Below are positions 26,412 through 36,204 of a DNA stretch of 64,000 bases, piece by piece (position 1 is the stretch's first letter; the number at the start of each line of letters is the position of its first letter). Under the pieces are notes generated by a model. The model worked only from the letters and a program-made list of their open reading frames with translations, did no database searches and was not told where the DNA came from. The stretch covers positions 248,001 to 312,000 of the forward strand of contig NZ_MRBK01000006.1 of NCBI RefSeq assembly GCF_001969815.1, in the 5' to 3' direction. The position numbers and the translations under genes were made by a program. Origin of the DNA: Bacillus swezeyi. GTDB lineage: Bacteria > Bacillota > Bacilli > Bacillales > Bacillaceae.

Positions 26412-26729
26412 TTATGTCAGATTGATCAGGACAACACCTGAAACAAGACAGATGATGCCGGCGATCGCCCGTCGGCTCAGTTTTTCTTTAAACCACATGA
26501 CGCCGATGATGGCCGTTAATACAGTGCCCGCTCCGCTCCATGTCGCATATGAGAGGCTGAGCGGAATGAATTTCAATGTCAAAGACATCATGTAAAAGGC
26601 GAGGCCGTAGCCCATCACAACGAGAATTCCCGGCTGCCAGCGTGCAAATCCGTCAGACGCTTTCAGCATGGCTGCCGCTGCCGCTTCTGACAGGATGGCA
26701 ATAAGAAGAAAAATGTAGCCTGCCATCAT
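26412..26729 (-). CDS. ebrA: SMR multidrug efflux subunit EbrA
   Basis: 105 residues, four helices; essential Glu in LSEAAAAAMLKASDGF and the LSYATWSGAGTVLTAIIGV loop of the family. It forms the heterodimer partner of EbrB. Its ATG overlaps the stop codon of the upstream TetR gene (ATGA), so expression is tied to that regulator. GAGGAGG precedes the start. B. subtilis has the same ebrAB pair next to ymaG/ymaF, but as I recall it without a coupled tetR gene. Confidence 0.9.
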   Translation of the reverse strand: MMAGYIFLLIAILSEAAAAAMLKASDGFARWQPGILVVMGYGLAFYMMSLTLKFIPLSLSYATWSGAGTVLTAIIGVMWFKEKLSRRAIAGIICLVSGVVLINLT

Positions 26730-27268
26730 ATAAAATCCTCCTCTATCAATTTCATGACATGATTCAAAAGGAGAGCTTTCTCTTCATGATCCAGCGGTTC
26801 CAATTGAAACATTTCTGAAAACCAGATGCCGTCGCATGCCAGCCTGATCAGATGAGCCAAGGCCGGATTGGACAGCTCTTTTAGAGCTCTTTTTTTGAAC
26901 TCTGCATAAAATTCGCGCCATGGTTTAAGAAGCCCTTCATCATAAGCTGCCGTAGCAAGGACGCTTGTACATAGCTGAATCGTATTTTTCATTCTGAAAT
27001 CGTCAAGCGTAGCCAACATAAACGATTTTACGTATGCTCCCCGGCATGGCCCCAGTTTCGCCTGGTATTGCTGAAGGAGAGAACGGAAGCTGGAAATGGC
27101 ATTTTGATTCATTTCCCTGATCAGTTCTTCTTTGCTTGAAAAATGATAAAGAAGACCGGCTTTCGTCATGTTCGCTTCTTTTGCGACCGAATTTAGAGTC
27201 AGGTGTTTAAGACCTTTTTCCGTAATCGTTTTAGAGGCCGCTTCAAAGATTTCATCTTTTTTAGACAT
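26726..27268 (-). CDS. TetR-family repressor of the ebrAB operon
   Basis: 180 residues. The N-terminal helix-turn-helix (EIFEAASKTITEKGLKHLTL, SVAKEANMTKAGLLYHFSSK) is followed by a TetR C-terminal domain of the kind seen with SMR exporters. It overlaps ebrA by four bases, so it should repress its own operon and release on binding an exported drug. Start ATG 27268 follows GGGGG; the frame extends to 27337 but that would put the promoter inside the gene. An operator-like palindrome lies 15 bp upstream of the start. Confidence 0.88.
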   Translation of the reverse strand: MSKKDEIFEAASKTITEKGLKHLTLNSVAKEANMTKAGLLYHFSSKEELIREMNQNAISSFRSLLQQYQAKLGPCRGAYVKSFMLATLDDFRMKNTIQLCTSVLATAAYDEGLLKPWREFYAEFKKRALKELSNPALAHLIRLACDGIWFSEMFQLEPLDHEEKALLLNHVMKLIEEDFI

Positions 27269-27282
27269 AAAAAAAACCCCCG

Positions 27283-27337
27283 CTTTACTAACCGATTGGT
27301 AAAGTCCATCATAAGTGATCCTAAAGTTCTGAGTCAA
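27283..27337 (-). promoter_or_regulatory. promoter and TetR operator of the tetR-ebrA-ebrB operon
   Basis: On the minus strand TTGACT (27332-27337) and TATGAT (27308-27313) are separated by 18 bp, a sigma-A type promoter. Right at the start of the transcript lies a 22-bp imperfect palindrome (27283-27304, half site CTTTAC with core taaccgattggt), matching in 18 of 22 positions. The position fits repression by the encoded TetR protein. Confidence 0.7.
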
Positions 27338-27350
27338 GAAAAAATTTATG

Positions 27351-27374
27351 TAAAAAGGCCCCTTGAAGAGCCTT
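27351..27374 (-). terminator. terminator of ymaG
   Basis: On the minus strand aaaggctct...gggcctttt forms a stem followed by T residues, seven bases beyond the stop codon. Confidence 0.7.
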
Positions 27375-27380
27375 TATTTG

Positions 27381-27611
27381 TTAGTAGTACGGATAGTAAG
27401 GATACGGCGGATAAGGGTATGCCGCCGGACTGAGCAGCGCTCCCGCTGTAAGGCCGCCGAGAAATCCTCCAAAAAACGGGCCTGGTCCGAAAAACGGGCG
27501 TCCGAAAGGTCCGCCAAAGAAAGGTCTGCCAAAAGGCCCCCCGAAGAAAGGTCTGCCGATGATTCGCTGATCTTCCCCGCCATATATATGATTGTGGCTG
27601 AAATGATTCAT
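27381..27611 (-). CDS. ymaG: inner spore coat protein YmaG
   Basis: 76 residues. After a short HNHIYGGEDQRIIG head comes a repeated GRPFFGGPF unit (three times) and a tail of Pro-Tyr pairs. Low complexity, glycine- and aromatic-rich repeats of this kind are typical of spore coat proteins, and YmaG of B. subtilis holds the same place next to ymaF and miaA. It should be made in the mother cell and laid into the inner coat. Confidence 0.85.
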   Translation of the reverse strand: MNHFSHNHIYGGEDQRIIGRPFFGGPFGRPFFGGPFGRPFFGPGPFFGGFLGGLTAGALLSPAAYPYPPYPYYPYY

Positions 27612-27730
27612 AAAAAAACCCCTCCATTAATAAAATGAAACCTGACTAACACCAATGTATTCTGCCCAGCTGTTTTTGCTTGGGCAGACGGCCAGCTTTT
27701 AAAAGCCGCCCTTGAAAGGAGGGAGCAGAC

Positions 27731-28132
27731 ATGCCGCTGTATCAGTCGGATTGGGCAAAAGCGCCCGCTCATGCGCATGCGTACAGGGCGAGAACAACCA
27801 CAGCCAATGGCCATTACCATTTGATTGAAGGATTTTCACAGCCCGCGAATGGGAGCAATACAGATCAGCACGTTCATTTTTATTCCGGAATCACTTCATT
27901 TGATAACGGCCATTACCACAGATACTACGGGATTACCGGCCCCGCGATTCCGCGGGCTGACGGGGCTCACTACCATGAGATCGAAGGCGCCACTTATTTG
28001 GCGTACTCAGCCGCCCCCCCGATCAGATACGGAGGGGTCGTTTATGTAAGCGACGGCTTCAAGGAAAGGCACAGACATTCATATAAAGGAATCACAAGAG
28101 AGATCGTCGGAAATGAGCCGCTCGGCTGGTGA
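27731..28132 (+). CDS. ymaF: YmaF family protein
   Basis: 133 residues, very rich in His, with repeated HYHxxxG units (GHYHLIEGFS, GHYHRYYGIT, AHYHEIEGAT, RHRHSYKGIT) spaced about 30 residues apart. The repeat defines the YmaF family, whose function is unknown; metal binding or a spore role is plausible from the His repeats. AAAGGAGGGAG precedes ATG 27731. It is divergent from ymaG and followed 100 bp later by miaA. Confidence 0.88.
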   Translation: MPLYQSDWAKAPAHAHAYRARTTTANGHYHLIEGFSQPANGSNTDQHVHFYSGITSFDNGHYHRYYGITGPAIPRADGAHYHEIEGATYLAYSAAPPIRYGGVVYVSDGFKERHRHSYKGITREIVGNEPLGW

Positions 28133-28234
28133 GGGAATGTTTACCATTCTATAAAAATGGGTAAAATGAAATGGATGTTTTTGATCGTGAAAATGGTATA
28201 ATGGGAGGAGCTTGTTTAAAGAGAGTGATCATCA

Positions 28235-29179
28235 GTGAATAAAAAGAAGCCGCCGGTCATCGTCTTGATCGGACCGACCGCTGTCGGAAAAACACAATTA
28301 AGCATTATGCTGGCCGCGAGTTTGAACGCTGAAATTATCAGCGGCGATTCGATGCAGATCTATAAAAGAATGGATATCGGCACAGCCAAAATCAAAGACG
28401 AGGAAATGAATGGAATACCGCATCATCTTCTTGATATAAAAGAGCCGACGGAGTCTTTCTCTGTCGCTGAATATCAGGAGATTGTAAGAGGGAAAATGGC
28501 CGAAATTGAAAGCCGCGGAAAGCTTCCGATGATCGTCGGAGGAACCGGACTTTATATCCAGTCCGTCCTTTATGACTACTCCTTTACAGAGGAAGCGGGC
28601 GACCCCGGATTTCGGACGGAGATGGAGGCGCTGTCTTTGAAGAAGGGCTCTGATTATATCCATGGCCTTCTGAAAGAACGCGATCCCGAAGCGGCAAAAT
28701 CCATCCACCCAAACAATATGCGCAGAGTCATCAGGGCGCTCGAAATTTTACATACGACCGGAAAAACCATGTCTGATCATATGGAAATACAGCAAAAAGA
28801 ACTTTTGTACAACACGGCCCTTGTCGGTTTGACGATGGATCGCGATGTGCTGTATGACAGAATTAACAAGCGTGTGGACCACATGATGGATGAGGGGCTT
28901 TTGGAAGAAGTGAAACAGCTCTATGATGAAAAAGTAAGAAACTGCCAGTCTGTTCAGGCGATCGGATATAAAGAGCTTTATGCGTATCTTGAAGGCAATG
29001 CATCGCTGCCAGAGGCAGTCGAGACGCTCAAGCGAAACTCAAGGCGCTACGCCAAACGGCAGCTGACATGGTTCAGGAATAAAATGGATGTCGCCTGGTT
29101 TGATATGACGCCCCCTGTCAAAATCGAGCAGAAAAAACAGGAAATTTTCAGTTGTATAGCAGGAAAGCTCGAACTTTAA
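28235..29179 (+). CDS. miaA: tRNA dimethylallyltransferase MiaA
   Basis: 314 residues, normal length. P-loop GPTAVGKT near residue 13, substrate motifs GDSMQIYKRMDIGTAK and GGTGLYIQSVLYDY, and C-terminal RRYAKRQLTWFRNK. It adds a dimethylallyl group to A37 of tRNAs that read codons beginning with U, in the cytoplasm. GTG 28235 follows GAGAGTG. It lies 41 bp before hfq, the ancient miaA-hfq pair, and both can share a transcript. Confidence 0.95.
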   Translation: MNKKKPPVIVLIGPTAVGKTQLSIMLAASLNAEIISGDSMQIYKRMDIGTAKIKDEEMNGIPHHLLDIKEPTESFSVAEYQEIVRGKMAEIESRGKLPMIVGGTGLYIQSVLYDYSFTEEAGDPGFRTEMEALSLKKGSDYIHGLLKERDPEAAKSIHPNNMRRVIRALEILHTTGKTMSDHMEIQQKELLYNTALVGLTMDRDVLYDRINKRVDHMMDEGLLEEVKQLYDEKVRNCQSVQAIGYKELYAYLEGNASLPEAVETLKRNSRRYAKRQLTWFRNKMDVAWFDMTPPVKIEQKKQEIFSCIAGKLEL

Positions 29180-29220
29180 TCGAAACAATATGATATAGAG
29201 AAACAAGGAGGACCAGAATT

Positions 29221-29442
29221 ATGAAATCGATAAATATTCAAGATCAGTTTTTGAATCAGATTCGTAAAGAAAATACATTTGTCACGGTCTTTTTACTTAA
29301 TGGATTTCAGCTGCGCGGTCAAGTAAAAGGATTTGACAACTTCACAGTATTGATTGAATCGGAAGGAAAGCAGCAGCTTATATACAAACATGCCATTTCG
29401 ACATTCGCCCCGCAAAAAAACGTTCAGCTCGAACTCGAATAG
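29221..29442 (+). CDS. hfq: RNA chaperone Hfq
   Basis: 73 residues with the Sm1 motif ([30 protein letters not shown] split around residue 10-40) and the Sm2 motif YKHAIST near 60. It forms a hexameric ring that binds A-rich and U-rich RNA. AAGGAGG precedes ATG 29221. In Bacillus its role in small-RNA regulation is minor compared with enteric bacteria. A strong terminator follows directly. Confidence 0.95.
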   Translation: MKSINIQDQFLNQIRKENTFVTVFLLNGFQLRGQVKGFDNFTVLIESEGKQQLIYKHAISTFAPQKNVQLELE

Positions 29443-29455
29443 CGATTCACGGACG

Positions 29456-29483
29456 AAAAGACCATGCTTTGCATGGTCTTTTT
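29456..29483 (+). terminator. terminator of miaA-hfq
   Basis: aaaagaccatgc and gcatggtcttttt form a perfect stem with a three-base loop and T tail. Confidence 0.92.
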
Positions 29484-29596
29484 CAGATTGCCTGTCAAAA
29501 TCCTAAAACGGTTTAAAGTTTTGGTATTTTTGGTATTTTCAAGGTTCTCTTAAAAGCGTTGCAGTCGTTGTCGAGCCTGCCGAGTCGGTGTTAATA

Positions 29597-29638
29597 ACGG
29601 CGGCTAACTGCTCAGACGTCCTGTCTGAACGCCGCCGT
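29597..29638 (+). other. two-tier GC-rich stem-loop of unknown role
   Basis: ACGGCGGC (29597-29604) pairs exactly with GCCGCCGT (29631-29638), and inside it TCAGAC pairs with GTCTGA. There is no T tract after it, so it is not a simple terminator. It lies between hfq and ymzA in a 300-bp gap, together with a small agcgg/ccgct hairpin at 29680. It may be a structured 5' leader or a remnant of an old insertion. Confidence 0.5.
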
Positions 29639-29751
29639 CATCACGTCCTGTGAAATCCCGATGCTTTCAAATTTACAAAGCGGCAACTAACCGCTAAACT
29701 AAGTAGTGTTTACTTCAAATCAGTTTTAAAATGCAAAGGAATGAGTGAGCG

Positions 29752-29964
29752 ATGAAACCTAAAATTGTCATTAACCACTGGGAAGAAACCTGTGAAGATG
29801 AGTCGTGCTTTGAATACGGCACAAGTATTCTCGTTAACGGAAAAGAACTTGTCAGAGAAGCGTCAATCCTGACCGCCGTTCAATCCGTCCTTAAGGAACT
29901 CGGCATTGAAGCCGATATTAAAGAAGTATGTGAGAACAAGTGTTGCGACACTTACAAAAAATAA
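29752..29964 (+). CDS. ymzA: YmzA-like small cysteine-containing protein
   Basis: 70 residues with CEDESCFEYGTSILVNGKEL and a C-terminal CENKCCDTYKK, giving two cysteine clusters that could hold a metal or iron-sulfur centre. It matches B. subtilis YmzA in place (before nrdI) and in sequence as I remember it; function unknown. AAGGAATGAG precedes ATG 29752. It lacks the ymzC gene that accompanies it in B. subtilis. Confidence 0.8.
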   Translation: MKPKIVINHWEETCEDESCFEYGTSILVNGKELVREASILTAVQSVLKELGIEADIKEVCENKCCDTYKK

Positions 29965-30117
29965 GCGAAAAAGTCTAGTCTACTAACACAATTTTTTTCA
30001 TGTTATGATAGATTTCGGTTTAATGAGTAGGGTGAGCGAACGGCTCTCATTCTACTCATATTTCTTTGGCATTTAGGCCCCCTAACTGAAACAAATTGTG
30101 AACTTTCTCAACTTGCG

Positions 30118-30166
30118 TATCAATATATTGTGTTTTTTCGAATGATGGTATACTATATATTGTGAA
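30118..30166 (+). promoter_or_regulatory. two NrdR boxes and promoter of the nrd operon
   Basis: tcaatatattgtgt (box 1, about 30119-30133) and tactatatattgtga (box 2, about 30151-30165) resemble the acaCWATATATTGTG-type NrdR box. Their centres are 32 bp apart, three helical turns, as usual for cooperative NrdR tetramers. TATACT at 30149-30154 is a likely -10 and is covered by box 2. NrdR-ATP/dATP should repress the operon when nucleotides suffice. Confidence 0.75.
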
Positions 30167-30203
30167 AGGATCGAGTTGAGAGACTCGGGAACAATTTTAA
30201 TAG

Positions 30204-32670
<2,467 letters not shown>

Positions 32671-32690
32671 TTAAAGGAGAGTATGCGAAA

Positions 32691-33668
32691 GTGACGAAAA
32701 TATATGATGCAGCAAACTGGTCAAAGCATGAAGATGATTTTACCCAGATGTTTTACAATCAAAATGTAAAGCAGTTTTGGCTTCCGGAGGAAATCGCCTT
32801 GAACGGCGATCTCCTCACATGGAAGTACTTGGGCAAAAATGAACAGGACACATACATGAAAGTGCTCGCAGGGCTGACCCTTCTTGATACAGAACAGGGC
32901 AACACCGGAATGCCGCTCGTTGCAGAGCATATTGAAGGCCATCAGCGCAAAGCGGTGCTGAACTTCATGGCGATGATGGAAAATGCGGTTCACGCCAAAT
33001 CCTATTCAAACATTTTCATGACGCTGGCCCCGACAGAGACGATCAATGAGGTCTTTGAATGGGTCAAACAAAATAAATACTTGCAAAAGAAAGCTCGAAT
33101 CATCGTTGGGCTCTATGAAAAAATCCGCCAGGGCGACAAAATATCGCTGTTTAAAGCGATGGTCGCGTCCGTTTACTTGGAAAGCTTTCTGTTTTACAGC
33201 GGTTTTTACTATCCGCTTTATTTTTACGGACAGGGAAAGCTCATGCAGAGCGGTGAAATCATCAACCTGATCCTGCGGGATGAAGCGATCCACGGTGTCT
33301 ATGTCGGTCTGCTCGCTCAGGAAATATACAACCAGCAGACACCGGAGATGAAAGAGGAGCTCTATTCGTTTGCAATTGATCTATTGAAAGAGCTTTATGA
33401 AAACGAGCTTGAGTACACAGAAGATTTGTATGATCAAGTCGGCCTTTCACACGATGTGAAAAAGTTCATCCGCTACAATGCAAACAAAGCGCTGATGAAT
33501 CTTGGCTTTGAAGCATATTTCGAAGAAGAAGAGATCAACCCGATCGTATTGAACGGGTTAAATACGAAAACGAAATCGCACGACTTCTTCTCCATGAAAG
33601 GAAACGGCTATAAAAAAGCAACCGTTGAACCGTTAAAAGACGACGATTTTTATTTTGACGAAAAGTAA
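32691..33668 (+). CDS. nrdF: class Ib ribonucleoside-diphosphate reductase beta subunit NrdF
   Basis: 325 residues. Metal ligands sit in [20 protein letters not shown] (Glu, His and the radical Tyr), [11 protein letters not shown] and RDEAIHG. It carries the tyrosyl radical that starts catalysis in NrdE. GTG 32691 follows AAAGGAG; the longer frame from 32658 would overlap nrdE. The last residues [10 protein letters not shown] include the Tyr near the C-terminus used in radical transfer. Confidence 0.97.
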   Translation: MTKIYDAANWSKHEDDFTQMFYNQNVKQFWLPEEIALNGDLLTWKYLGKNEQDTYMKVLAGLTLLDTEQGNTGMPLVAEHIEGHQRKAVLNFMAMMENAVHAKSYSNIFMTLAPTETINEVFEWVKQNKYLQKKARIIVGLYEKIRQGDKISLFKAMVASVYLESFLFYSGFYYPLYFYGQGKLMQSGEIINLILRDEAIHGVYVGLLAQEIYNQQTPEMKEELYSFAIDLLKELYENELEYTEDLYDQVGLSHDVKKFIRYNANKALMNLGFEAYFEEEEINPIVLNGLNTKTKSHDFFSMKGNGYKKATVEPLKDDDFYFDEK

Positions 33669-33754
33669 GGCGGTGTCGGGGCATCCTAAGCGCGCCCCAA
33701 GCCGCCGGCCTTTCGGCGGAAACAAAAGGATAGAAAAATAGGCACGGCAAAATG

Positions 33755-33779
33755 AGAGCAGAACAGATCTGCTCTTTTA
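33755..33779 (+). terminator. hairpin between nrdF and ymaB
   Basis: agagcaga/tctgctct with a five-base loop and ttttat tail. It lies 26 bp before the ymaB start and may partly terminate the nrd transcript, letting some reading through into ymaB. Confidence 0.65.
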
Positions 33780-33800
33780 TCTTGAGGAGGAAACGAAACG

Positions 33801-34418
33801 ATGGGAAAAATGGATGAAATGATTCTCGTGGCGCCGCGGGAAGACGTATTTGCAAATGAAACGCTGACCTTTCAAGGCGTCAATAGCGACCAAGAATCGA
33901 TTCAGAAGATCATGACACATATTGAGCGCCATTTCAGCGAAATGAGAAGAGGCGACGCTGAAGAGAACCCTTCTTTTAAACAGCCGATCCCTTATGTTGT
34001 CATTAAAAGAGATGATGAAATATTCGTTTATGAACGGCTTGCAGGCGGCGGGGAAGCGCGGCTTCACAACAAGCTTTCACTCGGCTTCGGCGGACATATG
34101 AACTTTGCGGAAGGCCTTGGCTTTTCCGATATGCTGAAATTGAATACAGATCGGGAGCTTGATGAAGAACTTTTGATCGAGGAATCGGATAAAGAAAAAA
34201 TGGTGACGCTCGGGCTGATTAACGATGATGAAAACAACGTCGGCAAAGTACATATCGGCATTCTCTCCGCACTTGAACTGAAGCCGGGCGCACATGTTGA
34301 AGTGAAAGAAAAGGATCAAATTGCCGGCCGCTGGATGAAAGCGTCTGACCTTAAAGAGAAAAACGTCTATGACAGACTTGAATCATGGTCACAGTTTGTC
34401 GTTGATATTGTAGTTTAA
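33801..34418 (+). CDS. ymaB: YmaB, NUDIX-like protein downstream of nrdIEF
   Basis: 205 residues. RGDAEENPSFKQPIPYVVIKR and LHNKLSLGFGGHMNFAEG followed by DRELDEELLIEES resemble a NUDIX hydrolase, though the catalytic box is partly altered (REL-DEELL). B. subtilis YmaB sits in the same place, and was reported essential there; its reaction is not firmly known. GAGGAGG precedes ATG 33801. It is co-transcribed with nrd genes or uses its own promoter after the hairpin at 33755. Confidence 0.9.
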   Translation: MGKMDEMILVAPREDVFANETLTFQGVNSDQESIQKIMTHIERHFSEMRRGDAEENPSFKQPIPYVVIKRDDEIFVYERLAGGGEARLHNKLSLGFGGHMNFAEGLGFSDMLKLNTDRELDEELLIEESDKEKMVTLGLINDDENNVGKVHIGILSALELKPGAHVEVKEKDQIAGRWMKASDLKEKNVYDRLESWSQFVVDIVV

Positions 34419-34446
34419 TTGAAAATGGGGGATAACCCCGGCAGAC

Positions 34447-34476
34447 AAAGAAAACTCGCTGATTCAGCGAGTTTTC
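34447..34476. terminator. bidirectional terminator between ymaB and the MBL gene
   Basis: aaaactcgctga and tcagcgagtttt form a perfect twelve-base stem with no unpaired loop between the arms, flanked by A and T runs; it serves both convergent genes. Confidence 0.88.
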
Positions 34477-35264
34477 TTTTCATATTGTACCGGCCGCCAT
34501 TGAAAATCCGAATTCGGCTTTTCAATGATGCCGAAGCCGGGATAGGGAAAATGACAGGCATGAAGAAGAACACCTTCTTCATAAGCCCGCTGAGTCAGCT
34601 GTTTCCTCGTTTTTTCTCCATGCGCGGGATCGTTCTCCAGCGACACCCGCACCTCCGGATTGGAAATGCTTTCTGGGATATGAAATACATCATTGACGAT
34701 CAGACAGACGCCGTCTTTTGTCTGCATTTCAACCGTCAGATGGCCCGGTGTGTGACCGGGTGTATGGATGAGTCTCAGCCCTGACAATAGTTCAGTGTCC
34801 TCTGTAAGAAGCTTGAAAAGCGGCTGAATGGCGGACAAAATTTGCAATTGTTTGGAATTCGGGGTTTGTTTTGCGTACTCCCACTCTTTTTCGCTCATGA
34901 GGTGAACCGCGTTTGGGAAAGCGGGTTTTCCGTTTTTCATGAGGCCTCCCATATGGTCTAAATGGCTGTGCGACACAATGACATAGTCTATCAATTCAGG
35001 CCGGATTCCCGCTTGCTTTAGGTGTTGAATCAAATGGCCTGATTCTTGTCCGCCTGTTTCTCCAAATCCCGCGTCAATTAAAATTCGTTTGCCGTCTGTC
35101 TCCAAGCAGACGAAGTTCAGAGCTGCTTCAAACTGTTCAGGGTAGCGCTCTTTTTCCCGGGGGCTTGCCCCCGCCAGAAAAAAAGACTTTTCAACCGGGA
35201 ATACTCCATCAGATAAAACCGTGATATGAAAAGAATCAAGCTGAATATGGCATGGCTGCTTCAC
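34464..35264 (-). CDS. MBL-fold metallohydrolase (lactonase/hydrolase type)
   Basis: 266 residues. The zinc-binding motif HSHLDHMGG near residue 101, the downstream HTPGHTPGHLTV near 168, a metal Asp in LIVNDVFHIPE and a final HACHFPYPGFG give a complete two-metal site. Relatives include AHL lactonases (AiiA-like) and YtnP, so quorum-signal hydrolysis is possible but not shown. The enzyme has no signal peptide. It stands alone with a divergent promoter region shared with the SufU paralogue. Confidence 0.85.
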   Translation of the reverse strand: MKQPCHIQLDSFHITVLSDGVFPVEKSFFLAGASPREKERYPEQFEAALNFVCLETDGKRILIDAGFGETGGQESGHLIQHLKQAGIRPELIDYVIVSHSHLDHMGGLMKNGKPAFPNAVHLMSEKEWEYAKQTPNSKQLQILSAIQPLFKLLTEDTELLSGLRLIHTPGHTPGHLTVEMQTKDGVCLIVNDVFHIPESISNPEVRVSLENDPAHGEKTRKQLTQRAYEEGVLLHACHFPYPGFGIIEKPNSDFQWRPVQYEKKTR

Positions 35265-35595
35265 CCGCTATTCCTCCTTGTTATATGCTTTGCTGACGTG
35301 CTGAACAATCCCCTTTGATAAATAGTCCGGTGCTGCTTCCAATCTGGAATGCCGCTTTTAAGCTAAGTTCGTTTATTCCCGTTTTGGACGGGTCTGGCGA
35401 AAACAGATAAGCGCCGTGCATTTATTTCTTCCTGAACGCAGACCGGATTCATCAAATGGATGACTTCATGATTTGCACCAAGCTCCTCAATCGGTTATTA
35501 TTAAATCGTAATAATTACGATTTATAACGGAATTATAAACAAATCCGCTTTTCTTTTCAATCAAAAGCTAGAGCGGGAGGAAAGGAGTATCAATC
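35265..35595. other. intergenic region containing a Zur-type operator
   Basis: No gene in these 330 bp. Apart from the palindrome at 35502-35524, a small motif AGCGGGAGGAAAGGAG supplies the ribosome site of the next gene. The left part probably holds the promoter of the MBL gene. Confidence 0.5.
35502..35524 (+). promoter_or_regulatory. perfect palindrome matching the Zur box
   Basis: The 23-bp palindrome has half sites taaatcgtaat and attacgattta around a central A, without a mismatch. This agrees with the B. subtilis Zur consensus as I know it (AAATCGTAATNATTACGATTT). It ends 71 bp before the SufU-like start, a normal operator distance, with tataac just downstream as a possible -10. Confidence 0.85.
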
Positions 35596-36042
35596 ATGCT
35601 CATGCTGAAGGATCTATATCGATCCGTGATCATGGACCATTCAAAATACAGGCGGAATTTTCGACAAATCGATCAAACTGCAGCTTCGTCTGTTCATTAT
35701 AAAAATCCGACATGCGGTGATGTGATCACGTTGTTTATTGATATAAGGGACGGGAAGATAAAGGATGCAGCTTTCATCGGAGAAGGCTGCAGCATCAGCA
35801 TGGCTTCTTCATCGATCATGACTGAACTGTTAAAAGGTAAAACCATAAAAGAGGCCGATGACATGCGCAAAGCGATGGAAGACATGATCAGAAAAGGGGA
35901 AGAACCGGAGGAGGACCTTTTAGGAGATGCGATTTCCCTTATCGGAGTTCATCCGCTCAGGGCGCGACATAACTGCGCTCTCATGCCGTGGCAGGCTTTC
36001 GATCGAATAAGAGAAAGGACAAGTAATGGAACGAAAGACTAG
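35596..36042 (+). CDS. SufU-type Fe-S/zinc sulfur-transfer protein, Zur-boxed paralogue
   Basis: 148 residues of the SufU/IscU fold. All four zinc ligands of B. subtilis SufU are present: NPTCGD (Cys, Asp), GEGCSISM (Cys) and ARHNCALMPW (Cys). SufU takes sulfur from SufS for iron-sulfur assembly. The usual sufU lies in the suf operon, so this appears to be a second copy, with a different N-terminus (MLMLKDLYRSVIM) and an isolated position behind a Zur box. It is followed by a PerR-like gene. AAAGGAG lies eight bases before ATG 35596. Its special job, such as working under zinc shortage, is inference. Confidence 0.85.
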   Translation: MLMLKDLYRSVIMDHSKYRRNFRQIDQTAASSVHYKNPTCGDVITLFIDIRDGKIKDAAFIGEGCSISMASSSIMTELLKGKTIKEADDMRKAMEDMIRKGEEPEEDLLGDAISLIGVHPLRARHNCALMPWQAFDRIRERTSNGTKD

Positions 36043-36083
36043 AACGGGGTTCTGTATTTTTTCGGGTCCAGAAGGAGGAGAAT

Positions 36084-36182
36084 GTGATCGTTGGACAGAA
36101 CGATATGTGTATGAGCCTAGCAACCAAATACATCCAAAAAACATCAACACAAAGATCTTCCGTTCAGGCCGCCCAGGCATGA
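36084..36182 (+). CDS. possible small peptide gene between sufU-like and perR-like genes
   Basis: GTG 36084 opens a 32-residue frame (MIVGQNDMCMSLATKYIQKT...) directly behind a strong GAAGGAGGAG site at 36071-36080, ending at TGA 36182. An overlapping longer frame (36026-36211, MERKTRTGFC...) has no ribosome site. The good Shine-Dalgarno is the only support; it could instead be a leader for the regulator. Confidence 0.35.
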   Translation: MIVGQNDMCMSLATKYIQKTSTQRSSVQAAQA

Positions 36183-36204
36183 GGAATCCAAAGGAGTATC
36201 GTCT

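Noticed and set aside
27363-27638. Plus-strand frame opposite ymaG rich in Arg and Ser
   Set aside because: It is the complement of the repeated GRPFFGGPF coding units of ymaG; the repeat creates open frames on both strands.
29597-29638. Riboswitch or T-box before ymzA
   Set aside because: No T-box sequence, no known aptamer core and no terminator/antiterminator pair were found.
33801-34418. A standard NUDIX pyrophosphatase assignment for ymaB
   Set aside because: The NUDIX box is only partly matched, so the enzymatic class is left open.
35596-36042. Zinc-independent SufU replacement by loss of zinc ligands
   Set aside because: All four ligand residues (three Cys and one Asp) are present, so loss of zinc binding cannot be claimed from sequence.
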